From: an uncultured Lachnospiraceae bacterium
GTDB taxonomy: Bacteria > Bacillota > Clostridia > Lachnospirales > Lachnospiraceae
Length of the DNA stretch: 64,000 nt
Assembly (NCBI GenBank): GCA_910585765.1
Contig: CAJUES010000001.1
Span: 67,610-131,609, forward strand
Direction: 5' to 3'
Both the position numbers and the translations under genes were made by a program. Numbering within the stretch: the first letter of the stretch is position 1; each line of letters begins with the position of its first letter. Positions 10,273-20,328 of the stretch are shown piece after piece. Under the pieces are notes generated by a model, which saw only the letters and a program-made list of their open reading frames with translations, did no database searches and was not told the origin of the DNA.

Positions 10273-11766
10273 ATGCAGAACAAAGTGTGGAAGAAAAGAA
10301 TACTGGGTCTGACAGCGGCTGCGATGGCTGTGCTCGTGACGGCGTGCGGCGGATCCGGCACAGAACAGCAGGGCGGGGCTGAGCCCTACACGGTCACGCT
10401 GGTGCTCAAGGGCTCCCAGCAGCCCGACGAGGAGCGGATCGAGCAGAAGGTGAACGAGATCCTGGAGAAGGATCTGGACGCGCGGCTGGATCTGGTCGTG
10501 CTGCCGTGGGCGAGCGCTGACCAGCAGATCCAGCTGATGCTGGCAGGGGATGAGAAGATCGACATGCTCTATACGACGGGGACGACTGCCGTGCAGTACA
10601 TGAACAGCGGTCAGATCGTCGATATGACGGCGCTGATCGACCAGTACGGCACGAACCTGAAACAGATCTTTGGGGAGGATGTGCTCAAGTCCAACAGTGT
10701 GGACGGGTTTGTGTACGGTGTTCCGAACCAGATCGAGCGCGGCAGCATTCCGGCTATCTATATGCGGAAGGACCTGGTGGAGAAGTACCAGATCGACACG
10801 TCCGCCATCCATGAGCCGAAGGATATGGAGACTGTGTTTGAGACAGTACGGGCGGGAGAGCCGGATATGAAGATGCTGTTCTCCGCAAACGAGGATGCGC
10901 CGCTGAGCCGCCTGTTTAACGGGGACAATCTGGCGGACAACAACTACCTTGGCGTGCTGCTGGACCAGGAGAACAGCACGACGATCGTGAACCTCTATGC
11001 CAGCGACTGGTACAGGGAGACGGCGACGATGCTGCACGACTGGTACGAGAAGGGCTATATCAGCAAGGATGCGGGAACCGACACGGAGAACTGGCGTACG
11101 GTGTGCAAGGCGGGCAATCTGTTTTCCATCTTTTTCTCGTACCACCCGGGAACGCCGGTGGAGTTTGAGAGCTCGACGGGATATGAGTTTGTGATCGTGC
11201 CGTTTTCTGATCATCCGATCAAGAACTGTTCGACTTACAACAATGTAAATTTCTCGATCGCGCAAAACTCGGAAAATCCGGAAAAGACGATGCAGGTGCT
11301 GGATTATATCTACGGAAGCCCCGAGGTCATGAACCTCTTAAACTGGGGCGAGGAGGGCACAGACTATGTGATGGAGGACGCTGCCAGCGGGATCATCAAC
11401 TACCCGGAGGGCATCACGGTGGACAATGTAGGCTACAGCCTGAACCTTGGCTGGGAGCTGCCCAACCAGTTCATCGCCCACAAGTGGACGGGTTCCGACC
11501 CGCAGCTCTGGGAAAAGATGGAGGAGTTTAACGATTCCGCGAAGGACTCCAAAGCGGTCGGTTTCTTCTTCAACAGCTCGGGTTACGAGAACCAGATCGC
11601 GGCACTCAGCAATGTGGTCAAACAGTATTCGGTGTCCTTAAACAGCGGTTCCGCAGACCCTGAGGTCTATATCCCGCAGTTCCTGGAAGCGCTGGAACAG
11701 GCTGGCATCGACGAGCTGATCGCTGCCAAGCAGGAGCAGTTTGACGCGTGGCTTGCCGGCAGATAA
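10273..11766 (+). CDS. Sugar ABC transporter substrate-binding lipoprotein (second system)
   Basis: A 497-residue binding protein with a lipoprotein signal; the lipobox VTAC places the lipid-modified Cys at residue 25, followed by a short Gly/Ser/Gln linker. GGAGG lies directly upstream of the start at 10273. It differs clearly from the first binding protein, so a different ligand is likely. It heads an operon with two permeases, a two-component system and a GH3 enzyme. Confidence 0.9.
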   Translation: MQNKVWKKRILGLTAAAMAVLVTACGGSGTEQQGGAEPYTVTLVLKGSQQPDEERIEQKVNEILEKDLDARLDLVVLPWASADQQIQLMLAGDEKIDMLYTTGTTAVQYMNSGQIVDMTALIDQYGTNLKQIFGEDVLKSNSVDGFVYGVPNQIERGSIPAIYMRKDLVEKYQIDTSAIHEPKDMETVFETVRAGEPDMKMLFSANEDAPLSRLFNGDNLADNNYLGVLLDQENSTTIVNLYASDWYRETATMLHDWYEKGYISKDAGTDTENWRTVCKAGNLFSIFFSYHPGTPVEFESSTGYEFVIVPFSDHPIKNCSTYNNVNFSIAQNSENPEKTMQVLDYIYGSPEVMNLLNWGEEGTDYVMEDAASGIINYPEGITVDNVGYSLNLGWELPNQFIAHKWTGSDPQLWEKMEEFNDSAKDSKAVGFFFNSSGYENQIAALSNVVKQYSVSLNSGSADPEVYIPQFLEALEQAGIDELIAAKQEQFDAWLAGR

Positions 11767-11780
11767 GAGGAGAGGATCGC

Positions 11781-12704
11781 ATGAAGAAGAAAACAGACGC
11801 AAAGCATTTTCGGGAACACCTGCCCCTGTATCTGATGCTGCTGCCGGGGCTGGCGTACCTGCTGATCAACAACTATATCCCCATGGCGGGTATCATTATC
11901 GCGTTCAAGAAGCTGAATTTTGCCAAGGGGATCCTTGGCAGTCCGTGGGCGGGGTTTGAGAACTTTAAATTTCTGTTCAACTCGCCGGACGCATGGATCA
12001 TCACGCGCAACACGCTGCTGTACAATGTCGCTTTCATAATCGTGAACATGGTCGTGGGCATCGCGATCGCGATCCTGATCTGCGAGGTGCGCAGCACGAA
12101 GCTCAAAAAGCTGTACCAGAGCGCGATACTGCTCCCGTTTCTGATGTCCATGGTCATCCTGAGCTACATCGTGTACGCGCTGCTGAGCTCGGAGAACGGT
12201 CTCGTCAACAATTCGCTCCTCGCCGCGTTGGGGATCGAGGGGATACAGTGGTATCAGGAGCCGAAATACTGGCCCTTTATATTGATCATCGCCAACTGCT
12301 GGAAGGGTGTGGGATACGGCTGCCTGATCTATATTGCCTCCCTGATCGGAATCGATCCTTCTTTTTATGAGGCTGCCAGGCTGGACGGTGCCAGCAAATG
12401 GCAGGAGATCACAAAGATCACCCTGCCAAGCCTCACCCCCACGATCATCACGCTGCTGCTGCTGAGCATCGGCAGGATCTTCTACTCGGATTTCGGGCTG
12501 TTCTACCAGGTGCCGATGAACTCCGGTGTGCTCTTTCCGACGACGAACGTGATCGATACCTATGTGTACCGCGCGCTGATCGAGCAGGGAAATATCAGCA
12601 TGTCCTCCGCGGCGGGCGTGTATCAGTCCCTTGTGGGCTTTGTGATCGTGATTGCAAGCAACTGGATCGTGCGCAGGGTCGACAAGGAGCGCGCACTGTT
12701 TTAA
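11781..12704 (+). CDS. Sugar ABC transporter permease (LplB-type)
   Basis: About 307 residues with six predicted membrane segments, starting with LYLMLLPGLAYLLINNYIPM. The EAA loop reads EAARLDGASKWQEITKITLP. The start at 11781 is chosen because GAGGAGAGG stands just upstream; an extended in-frame start at 11748 would sit inside the upstream gene and has no ribosome site. Forms the pore with the next gene product. Confidence 0.92.
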   Translation: MKKKTDAKHFREHLPLYLMLLPGLAYLLINNYIPMAGIIIAFKKLNFAKGILGSPWAGFENFKFLFNSPDAWIITRNTLLYNVAFIIVNMVVGIAIAILICEVRSTKLKKLYQSAILLPFLMSMVILSYIVYALLSSENGLVNNSLLAALGIEGIQWYQEPKYWPFILIIANCWKGVGYGCLIYIASLIGIDPSFYEAARLDGASKWQEITKITLPSLTPTIITLLLLSIGRIFYSDFGLFYQVPMNSGVLFPTTNVIDTYVYRALIEQGNISMSSAAGVYQSLVGFVIVIASNWIVRRVDKERALF

Positions 12705-12723
12705 TCGTGAGAGGAGAAAGAAT

Positions 12724-13626
12724 ATGACGGACTCAAAAAGCAGCAGGCAGTTTCAGATCGGGATCAACGCAGTGTTGATCCTGGTCACACTGATGGTGGT
12801 GCTGCCGTTTTTACTGGTATTTGTCTCGTCCATCACGGACGAGAATGTTCTGATCCGCAATGGGTATTCCTTTTTCCCGGAAAAGATCAGTTTTTATGCC
12901 TATCAATATATCATACGCCAGGGGGATAAGATCCTGCGTGCGTACGGGGTGACGATCCTGGCGACCTTTCTCGGCACAATACTCAATGTGGCAATGTCTG
13001 CCCTGATGGCGTATCCGCTGTCTGTCAGGACGCTGCCGTACCGCCGGGGGATTACCTTTTTTATCTTTTTCACCATGCTGTTCAACGGCGGTCTGGTGCC
13101 GACTTATTTGATGTATGTGAATTATTTTCACATCAAAAACACGTTGTGGGCGCTGGTCATCCCCAATCTGCTGCTCAGTGCGAACAATGTGCTGATGATC
13201 CGCAGTTACTATATGACGAGCATTCCGGACGCGCTGTTTGAGGCGGCAAAGATTGACGGCGCGGGGCATCTGAGGATATTTCTGTCGCTGGTGCTGCCTC
13301 TGGGCAAGCCGATTCTTGTGACAATGGGACTTTTTTCCGGTCTGGCGTATTGGAATGACTGGACAAATGGGTTATATTATTTATCAGGGAATGCAGGACA
13401 GAAACTGTACAGCATTCAGAACCTGCTGAACCAGATGATAACGGATATCCAGTATCTGGCTAGTGGGAAGGTTGCAGGAAATATCGGCGCCGAGGTTGCC
13501 AAGCTGCCGGCGACTTCCATTCGAATGGCGATCGCGTTCATCGCGATGCTGCCGCTGTTCATCATATATCCGTTCCTGCAGAAGTACTTTGCGGAAGGTA
13601 TCACGCTGGGCGCTGTGAAAGGATAA
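12724..13626 (+). CDS. Sugar ABC transporter permease (YtcP-type)
   Basis: A 300-residue permease with a first membrane segment at about residues 16-36 (VLILVTLMVVLPFLLVFVSS), the EAA loop EAAKIDGAGHLRIFLSLVLP and the C-terminal signature QKYFAEGITLGAVKG. GAGAGGAGAAAG precedes the ATG at 12724, which rules out the longer in-frame start at 12652. Confidence 0.92.
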   Translation: MTDSKSSRQFQIGINAVLILVTLMVVLPFLLVFVSSITDENVLIRNGYSFFPEKISFYAYQYIIRQGDKILRAYGVTILATFLGTILNVAMSALMAYPLSVRTLPYRRGITFFIFFTMLFNGGLVPTYLMYVNYFHIKNTLWALVIPNLLLSANNVLMIRSYYMTSIPDALFEAAKIDGAGHLRIFLSLVLPLGKPILVTMGLFSGLAYWNDWTNGLYYLSGNAGQKLYSIQNLLNQMITDIQYLASGKVAGNIGAEVAKLPATSIRMAIAFIAMLPLFIIYPFLQKYFAEGITLGAVKG

Positions 13627-13653
13627 TGCGAAAAAGGGCTGAGGAGGAGATTT

Positions 13654-15390
13654 ATGCATAGTGCGGAACGCAGAAAGCAAAAGACAATGGACCAGCAGAT
13701 GAAGCGTTTTCTGTGTGTGCTGCTGCTGGTGCTGGCGGTCTACACGGCGGGAAGCATGCTGATACTGGGGCGGGTGCGCCACCAGACGCTGCGGGATATG
13801 GATGAGATGTCGGAGCTCTATATGCGCGAGCTGGACAGCCGCTTTCTGCGCATCAGCCGCAGCCTGTTCTCCACGATCATGGAGCGGAGACAGGCTGATT
13901 CTGCGTTCTGGAAGTACGTGAACATGATCCGGGAAGAGGAGAACATTGAGTACCCCGTATCGAAGCTGCGCGAGATGTATCTGTCGAGTATCTGGGAGTA
14001 TGGGCAGGAGTACCAGATATTTCTGTATCTGGGGGAGACGGATGCATACTGGCATCTGACGCTGTCGCCGGAGGACGGGCACCGCGCGCCGGAGGATGTG
14101 CAGACCGCCATGACAGAACAGGTGAAGGAGCTGCAGAAATACTCGTATTCAGTGAAAAAGAAATGGAATATCGTCATCTGCGGCGGCGAGACGTACATGT
14201 GCAAGATCGCGCAGGCCGACGGCGTCAGTCTGGGCTGTTACGTGAATGTCAAGAGCATTCTGGAGCCCTTTTCGAGCATGACAGTGGGAAAGAACGGGTA
14301 TGTGCGCCTGGTGGACGAGGGCGGTCAGACGGTCGGGATGCTCACCGGCGGGAAATTTCTGGACAAAAGCACAGAGGAGTCTGTCGGGGAGCCGTCCATC
14401 TGCAAGCTTTTGTCGCAGGCACCGTTTGAAATTCAGATGCGCGTCTCCGGCGAGCGCATGATGGAGCTGATGCTGGGGAGCGTGATCGTGCTCTGTGTGA
14501 TCGCGAGCACGCTGATCGGTGTCTCTGCGTTCATGCTTTGGTGGCTGAAAAGGAACCTGCTGGCGCCCGTACAGCAGTTTGTGGAAAATCTGGAAAATTA
14601 TGATGAGGGCGACTATAAATTTGCGCTCACCGAGACCAACCTGCTGGAACTGGAGCAGATCGACGACAAGTTTAAACATATGATCAAACAAATCCGCAGG
14701 CTCAAGATCACGCTGTACGAGCAGGAGCTCGAGAAGCAGAAGGTGGAGATGGACTATCTAAAGCTCCAGATCCGGCCGCACTTTTATCTCAACTGCCTGA
14801 ACTTCATCTACAGCATGATCGATTTTGGCAAGTACGACGGCGCGAAGCAGATGAGCCGGATCGCCGCGGAATACCTGAGTTATATATTCCGCAATGTGCA
14901 TGAGCTTGTCCCGGTGACGGCGGAGGCGACGCACTGTCAGAATTATCTCAAGATACTGCTGCTGCGCCACCCGGACAATTTTGAGTACTATGTGGAGATA
15001 CAGGAGGAGGTCACGGATGCGCTGATCTTTCCATTCCTGATACAGGTCTTTGTGGAGAATGCGGCAAAGCACGCGCTGACCCTGTCGGAGCGGACGCTGA
15101 TATCGGTCACGGTCTACCCGGAGGACCGGGAGGATGAAAAATATGTGAATATCTATATCTCGGACACCGGAAGGGGATTCCCGCAGGACATTCTGCAAGG
15201 GCTGCAGCGCGGGGAGAATATCTCGAAAGGAGGGGAGCATGTCGGGATAGAAAATTGCATGAAAAGATTTTATTACTACTATCAGGACAAGGGTGAGATT
15301 CATTTTGAGAACAGCCCGCTCGGGGGTGCGATTGTCGATATCCATATTCCGTATCAAAAAGGGGAGAATTATGAATCTTTTGCTGGTTGA
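13654..15390 (+). CDS. Sensor histidine kinase, YesM/LytS-type
   Basis: A 578-residue membrane kinase. Membrane segment 1 lies at about residues 18-40, an extracellular sensing region follows, and membrane segment 2 lies at about 270-295 before a HAMP-like linker and a coiled coil (EQELEKQKVEMDYLKLQ). The phosphoacceptor is His376 in QIRPHFYLNCLN, and the ATPase domain has FVENAAKH (N box) and DTGRGFP (G1). AGGAGGAG precedes the start. It should phosphorylate the regulator encoded next, which overlaps its last 20 bp, in response to sugar outside the cell. Confidence 0.93.
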   Translation: MHSAERRKQKTMDQQMKRFLCVLLLVLAVYTAGSMLILGRVRHQTLRDMDEMSELYMRELDSRFLRISRSLFSTIMERRQADSAFWKYVNMIREEENIEYPVSKLREMYLSSIWEYGQEYQIFLYLGETDAYWHLTLSPEDGHRAPEDVQTAMTEQVKELQKYSYSVKKKWNIVICGGETYMCKIAQADGVSLGCYVNVKSILEPFSSMTVGKNGYVRLVDEGGQTVGMLTGGKFLDKSTEESVGEPSICKLLSQAPFEIQMRVSGERMMELMLGSVIVLCVIASTLIGVSAFMLWWLKRNLLAPVQQFVENLENYDEGDYKFALTETNLLELEQIDDKFKHMIKQIRRLKITLYEQELEKQKVEMDYLKLQIRPHFYLNCLNFIYSMIDFGKYDGAKQMSRIAAEYLSYIFRNVHELVPVTAEATHCQNYLKILLLRHPDNFEYYVEIQEEVTDALIFPFLIQVFVENAAKHALTLSERTLISVTVYPEDREDEKYVNIYISDTGRGFPQDILQGLQRGENISKGGEHVGIENCMKRFYYYYQDKGEIHFENSPLGGAIVDIHIPYQKGENYESFAG

Positions 15391-16972
15391 CGACGAGGAG
15401 TACATGATTGAGAGTATCAAGAAAAATGTAGACTGGAAGGACTGCGGGATCGACGTGGTCTACACGGCGTTTTCTGTGAAGCAGGCGCAGATGATCATGG
15501 AGATGGCGGATGTGGATGTGATCATCAGCGATATCGTCATGCCCCAGGAAAGCGGTTTTGATCTGATCGAGTGGGTGCGCAGCAAAGGGTACAGAATGTC
15601 GGTCATCTTTCTGACAAGCTACGCGGAGTTCGACTACGCGAGACGTGCGATCGCGCTCGACAGTGTGGAGTATCTGCTCAAGCCGGTCGATTTTGGCAAG
15701 CTCTCCTGTGCGCTCAGAAAGGCGGTGCAAAAGGCAGAGCAGGCGAGGGCGTTTGCGGATTACCAGAAGGAGAGCCGGCACTGGAAGCGGAACCAGTCAC
15801 TCATCTGCAGGGAGTTCTGGCGGGAGGTGCTCGCCGGGCGCATACCGCAGAAACCGTTTATCGCGGAGTCGGAGCGCCAGGACAGGGATTACTTGAATGA
15901 AAGGTTTTATCTGTTGTATGTCATCTTCCATGACGGGAAGGCTCAGGAGGGGATCTGGGACAGAGGCACGCTCGACTTTGTGGTGGGAAATGTGCTCTCT
16001 GAACTGCTTTCGGACAGCGGCATGTCGGTGGAGTCCGTCGTTTCGGTGGAGGCGGGCAGCTGTGCCGTCATCTGCCGCGAGGGCGGACGTGTCGACGGCG
16101 CCGCGGTGAGAGCGGCGTTCGCGCGGTTTGTGAGCTGGTTTCTGGAAAACTTTGGGATGAATCTCTGGGCGGGAGCAGGGGCAGTCCAGAATGGTTTTGA
16201 GATGGCAAAGGTGCTGGCACAGATCCGCAGGATGCGGGACAACAGCCTGTCGGTGCGCAACCGCGTACTGTACCTGTCGGATTTTATCCATCCCGAGAAC
16301 ACATACCGCAATTCCAATATGGGGCTGTGGGAGATCCTGATGGAGGAAGGGAAGGAGGAGGCACTTGCAGCTGGCATGAAAGCGTATCTGGAGGAGATGG
16401 AGCGCCGGGAGATGGTCACGCGGCAGATCCTGGAAGCCTTCAGGGTGGATGTCACGCAGATCGTATACTCGTGGCTTGCAAGGAGGGAGATCAAGGCACA
16501 TCTTCTCTTCTCGGAGCGGGAGGACAAGCAGATCCGCGAAGATGCGCTCAGCGGCATTTACGGCGCACTGGCATACGCGTCGGATCTGATACACGAGGCG
16601 GTGCGGTATGAGAAGTATGTGAACAGGACAGCGACGGTGACTGAGAAGATCCGCCAGTATATCGATTCGCATTACCAGGAGGAGATCCGGCGTGACGCGC
16701 TGGCGGAGATGGTGTATCTCAACACGGATTATATGGCGCGGATTTTTAAGAAGGAGTACGGCATATCCATCAGTGCTTACATCCTGCGAAAGCGGGTGGA
16801 GGAGGCAAAGAATCTGCTGATCCACAGTGATCTGCCGATCAACACGGTCTCCATCTATGTAGGGTATAGTAATTTTTCTTATTTTACGAAAATGTTCAAG
16901 GAAAACACGGGGTATTCTCCGCTGGAATACCGCAGGAAGTTCAAGGAAAAGACCGAGGAAAAGCATATGTGA
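15371..16972 (+). CDS. YesN-type response regulator (receiver + AraC)
   Basis: 533 residues. The N-terminal receiver carries the acidic pair in LLLVDDEEY, phosphoacceptor Asp54 in ISDIVMPQESGF and Lys in YLLKPVD. A long central region follows, and the C-terminus holds two AraC helix-turn-helix motifs (RRDALAEMVYLNTDYMARIF and VSIYVGYSNFSYFTKMF). The start at 15371 has GGGGAG upstream and lies inside the kinase gene, giving translational coupling. It is the intact counterpart of the frameshifted regulator at 386-1893 and probably activates its own transporter operon. Confidence 0.93.
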   Translation: MNLLLVDDEEYMIESIKKNVDWKDCGIDVVYTAFSVKQAQMIMEMADVDVIISDIVMPQESGFDLIEWVRSKGYRMSVIFLTSYAEFDYARRAIALDSVEYLLKPVDFGKLSCALRKAVQKAEQARAFADYQKESRHWKRNQSLICREFWREVLAGRIPQKPFIAESERQDRDYLNERFYLLYVIFHDGKAQEGIWDRGTLDFVVGNVLSELLSDSGMSVESVVSVEAGSCAVICREGGRVDGAAVRAAFARFVSWFLENFGMNLWAGAGAVQNGFEMAKVLAQIRRMRDNSLSVRNRVLYLSDFIHPENTYRNSNMGLWEILMEEGKEEALAAGMKAYLEEMERREMVTRQILEAFRVDVTQIVYSWLARREIKAHLLFSEREDKQIREDALSGIYGALAYASDLIHEAVRYEKYVNRTATVTEKIRQYIDSHYQEEIRRDALAEMVYLNTDYMARIFKKEYGISISAYILRKRVEEAKNLLIHSDLPINTVSIYVGYSNFSYFTKMFKENTGYSPLEYRRKFKEKTEEKHM

Positions 16973-16987
16973 ACAAGGAGGAGCAGC

Positions 16988-19195
16988 ATGACGAAAGAAG
17001 CATTGCAGGAACTGTTGGAGGACATGTCACTCGAGGAAAAAATAGGACAGATGAACCAGGTGGCGGGCTCTTTCTTTCTGGGAGCGTCCGTGGCGACAGG
17101 ACCGATGGCGGAGAAGGGATTTACACAGGAAAATATTGATCGGGCAGGCTCTGCGATCGGGGTGTCGGGGGCGGCAGCGGTGAAGAAGGTACAAAAGGCG
17201 TATATGGAAAAGCATCCGCATCGGATTCCGCTGCTGTTTATGCTGGATGTCATCAACGGATACAAAACGGTGTTTCCGATCCCGCTGGGGCAGGGGGCGG
17301 CATTTGAGCCGGAGCTTTCCATGCGGTGTGCGAGGATGGCGGCGAGGGAGGCGGCTGTCAGCGGACTGCATGTGACCTTTTCGCCCATGGCGGATCTGGT
17401 GCGGGATGCGCGCTGGGGACGCGTGATGGAATCGACGGGGGAGGATCCCTATCTGAACAGTCTCTACGCGACTGCCATGGTGAGGGGGTATCAGGGGAAC
17501 GATCTGAGGGATCGAGGGAGTATCGCCGCCTGTATCAAGCACTTTGCCGGGTACGGCGCGCCGGACGCAGGGCGTGACTACAACACGGTTGAGCTGTCGG
17601 AACATACGCTGCGCCAGTTTTATCTGCCGGCGTACGAGGCGGGAGTTCAGGCGGGGGCGGCGCTGGTGATGACGGCGTTTAACACGGTTGAAGGCATTCC
17701 GGCGACGGGAAACAGGCGGTTGATGCGTCAGATCCTGCGGGACGAGATGGGATTTGACGGTGTGCTGATATCCGACTGGGCAGCGATCGAGGAGATGCTC
17801 TGCCACGGGTACTGCGCGGACAGGACACAGGCGGCGCGGCGCGCTGTGGCGGCAGGCGTGGATATGGACATGATGGCGGGCGTCTATGCGGAACAGCTCG
17901 CAGCGCTGGTTCAGGGCGGGGAAGTGCCGGAGACGCTCATTGACGAGGCGGTTATGCGGATCCTGACGCTCAAAAATGCGCTGGGGCTTTTTGAGGCACC
18001 GTTCAAGGACGCCGATGAGGAGAAGGAAAAGGAGATCATTCTCTGCGAAGAACACCGTGCGCTTGCGAGGGAGGCGGCGCGCAAGTCGTTTGTCCTTTTG
18101 AAGAACGAGGGGGTTCTCCCGCTTGCGCCAGACACAAAGACAGCCTACATCGGTCCCTATGTGGACAGCAGGAATTTGATGGGAGCCTGGTCGCTCACAG
18201 GCGAGACAAAGGATGTGGCGACACTGCGTGAGGCTGTGCTTGAGCAGCGTGCAGACACAGATGCGGTATTCTGCTGCGGATGTCCCATGACAGATCGGGA
18301 CATGAAGCTGGAAGGCTTTCTGGAGTGCATGGATGAGATGGTCTCCGCGGAAGAACAGCAGCGCATGATGGACGAGGCTGTGGAGGCGGCAAAGGCGTGC
18401 GGCCGGGTTGTGATGCTGCTCGGCGAGGACCGGAGGCAGTCCGGCGAGGCGGCAAGCAGCGCCGGGATCCAGATCCCCGGGATCCAGCAGGAGCTGCTGG
18501 ACAGAGTCTGTGCAGTCTGTGATCAGGTTGCCGTGGTGCTGTTTTCCGGCCGGCCGCTGGACATCCGGCGGATCGCGGAGAAGGCGCAGGCTGTCCTGCT
18601 GGCATGGATGCCGGGAACGGAGGGGGCGAGGGCACTCGTGGATGTGCTGTCCGGCAGGTATGCTCCCAGCGGAAAGCTGCCGATGAGCTTTCCGTACTGC
18701 GCGGGGCAGGTTCCGGTGCACTACAACGAGTATCCGACAGGACGCCCGCATGTCCCTGGAAAGGATAAGGACCGCTTCCGCTCGAAATATCTGGATATCC
18801 CCAACGCTCCGCTGTACCCGTTTGGCTTCGGGCTGACGTACACCAGTTTTCGGGTGTCACCCGTTCGGCTGGACAGGGATCACATGGCAAAGGATGATGT
18901 GCTCACTGCCAGCGTCACCGTTCGGAATACAGGGCCTGCGGAGGGAACGGAGACGATCCAGCTCTACATTCACGATGTTGCCGCGAGTGTGGTTCGCCCC
19001 ATAAAGGAGTTGAAAGGTTTTTGCAAGGTGACGCTCCAGCCGGGAGAGCAGAAAGACATTTGTTTCCCGATCACCGAGAGGGAGCTGCGCTTTCTGACAG
19101 AGAATGGCAGATGGGAGAGCGAGCCGGGCGCATTTGAGGTCTTCATAGGAACGAGCAGCCTTGCGGATATGCCGGCGCGGTTCGTGTACGGTTGA
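16988..19195 (+). CDS. Glycoside hydrolase family 3 (beta-glucosidase/beta-xylosidase type)
   Basis: A 735-residue cytoplasmic enzyme. The N-terminal barrel starts with MSLEEKIGQM and contains KHFAGYGAPDAGRDYN. The nucleophile is Asp263 in GVLISDWAAIEEM. The alpha/beta sandwich follows (FVLLKNEGVLPL) and the protein ends with a fibronectin-III-like domain at about residues 630-735. The order matches BglX-type enzymes. It should release a beta-linked terminal sugar from the oligosaccharide imported by the second transporter; glucose is the commonest substrate in the family but is not proven here. AAGGAGGAG precedes the start, 15 bp after the regulator gene. Confidence 0.9.
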   Translation: MTKEALQELLEDMSLEEKIGQMNQVAGSFFLGASVATGPMAEKGFTQENIDRAGSAIGVSGAAAVKKVQKAYMEKHPHRIPLLFMLDVINGYKTVFPIPLGQGAAFEPELSMRCARMAAREAAVSGLHVTFSPMADLVRDARWGRVMESTGEDPYLNSLYATAMVRGYQGNDLRDRGSIAACIKHFAGYGAPDAGRDYNTVELSEHTLRQFYLPAYEAGVQAGAALVMTAFNTVEGIPATGNRRLMRQILRDEMGFDGVLISDWAAIEEMLCHGYCADRTQAARRAVAAGVDMDMMAGVYAEQLAALVQGGEVPETLIDEAVMRILTLKNALGLFEAPFKDADEEKEKEIILCEEHRALAREAARKSFVLLKNEGVLPLAPDTKTAYIGPYVDSRNLMGAWSLTGETKDVATLREAVLEQRADTDAVFCCGCPMTDRDMKLEGFLECMDEMVSAEEQQRMMDEAVEAAKACGRVVMLLGEDRRQSGEAASSAGIQIPGIQQELLDRVCAVCDQVAVVLFSGRPLDIRRIAEKAQAVLLAWMPGTEGARALVDVLSGRYAPSGKLPMSFPYCAGQVPVHYNEYPTGRPHVPGKDKDRFRSKYLDIPNAPLYPFGFGLTYTSFRVSPVRLDRDHMAKDDVLTASVTVRNTGPAEGTETIQLYIHDVAASVVRPIKELKGFCKVTLQPGEQKDICFPITERELRFLTENGRWESEPGAFEVFIGTSSLADMPARFVYG

Positions 19196-19267
19196 TCCGT
19201 GTCCGCTTTGATGTCTTTCATCCTCCCCGCGTACCGGAGCGTGTCTGAAAAACGTGCCAGATTCTGT

Positions 19268-19296
19268 TTTACAAAGTACTCCTCGGAATGTATAAT
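19268..19296 (+). promoter_or_regulatory. Promoter of the dus-LRR gene pair
   Basis: TTTACA at 19268-19273, a 17-bp spacer and the consensus TATAAT at 19291-19296. Transcription would begin near 19303, which excludes an upstream start at 19299 and supports 19353 for the Dus protein. Confidence 0.8.
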
Positions 19297-19352
19297 AAAT
19301 GTACAGACAAGCGTGGGAAAGCGATATGAATGCAGGAGAGGAGAGACATCAT

Positions 19353-20324
19353 ATGCAGTCAATGCAGGGAAACAGCGCAAGACCGCTGCGCGTCGGCGGT
19401 CTTGCGCTGTCGTCGAATGTGCTGATGGCGCCGCTTGCGGGGTACACCTGCTATCCGTTTCGGATGCTGGCGTATGAACTCGGGGCGGGGTTGTGCTTCA
19501 CGGAGATGTGCAGTGCCAATGCGCTGAAATACGAGGACAGGGCGACAAACCGCCTGCTTGTGACGACGGCGGACGAGCCCGTCAGGGCAGTGCAGCTCCT
19601 CGGCGGCAATCCGGCGGTGATGGAGCGCATGGCAGAGAGCGCATTTTTGCAGGACTTTGATATCATAGACATCAATATGGGCTGTTCGGTGCCAAACGTG
19701 TTCAAGAGCGGCGAGGGGAGTGCGCTGATGCAGGATCAAAAGAGGGCGGCGGCGATCATACGCGGCTGTAAGCGCAGCGGAAAGGTTGTGACCGTGAAAT
19801 GCCGGGTCGGCATCCGGGAGGACGCGCTATTTGCCGCGGAGTTTGCCCGCGTGTGCGAGGATGCGGGCGCGGACATGATCACGATCCACGGGAGGACGCG
19901 CAGCATGATGTACGACGGTGAGCCGCACATGGAGGAGATCGCGCACGCGAAAGCGGCGGTGTCGATCCCGGTCATCGCAAACGGCGGGATCTTCTCGGCG
20001 GAGGATGCTGTCCGGATGCTGGCGTGCACGGGCGCGGACGGGATCATGGTCGCACGCTATGGCCTGGAGAATCCCTTTATTTTCAGTGAGCTGACCGGGA
20101 AAGTCTGCGCAAAGACGCCGCTGCAGATATTGATGCAGCAGCTGGAGCTGACGACACAACACTATGATGAGACGTTTACATTGGGATATATGAAGAAGCT
20201 TTCGTCTTATATGATGAAGAAACGAAAAGGGACAAAGCGGTACAAGGAGCGGTTGTACAGAAGCGGAAGTCTGGCGGAGCTGCGAGAGGTGATCGCGCTG
20301 ATCTTTGCTGACAGTCCGGTGTGA
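19353..20324 (+). CDS. tRNA-dihydrouridine synthase family protein
   Basis: A 323-residue FMN-dependent enzyme that reduces uridine to dihydrouridine in tRNA. Family marks: VLMAPLAGYTCYPFR at the start of the barrel, INMGCSVPNVFKSGEGSAL with the probable catalytic Cys111, VKCRVG, TIHGRTR and VIANGGI (phosphate binding). The usual MGCP is MGCS here. The C-terminal helical domain is short. GGAGAGGAG lies 12 bases upstream of the chosen start; 19362 is an alternative. Its stop lies four bases before the next gene, so both are co-transcribed. Confidence 0.88.
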   Translation: MQSMQGNSARPLRVGGLALSSNVLMAPLAGYTCYPFRMLAYELGAGLCFTEMCSANALKYEDRATNRLLVTTADEPVRAVQLLGGNPAVMERMAESAFLQDFDIIDINMGCSVPNVFKSGEGSALMQDQKRAAAIIRGCKRSGKVVTVKCRVGIREDALFAAEFARVCEDAGADMITIHGRTRSMMYDGEPHMEEIAHAKAAVSIPVIANGGIFSAEDAVRMLACTGADGIMVARYGLENPFIFSELTGKVCAKTPLQILMQQLELTTQHYDETFTLGYMKKLSSYMMKKRKGTKRYKERLYRSGSLAELREVIALIFADSPV

Positions 20325-20328
20325 GGTT

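Noticed and set aside
17027..18751. Long minus-strand open frame (574 codons) opposite the GH3 gene
   Set aside because: Shadow of a clearly real gene with conserved catalytic motifs; composition is His/Arg/Pro rich as in such shadows.
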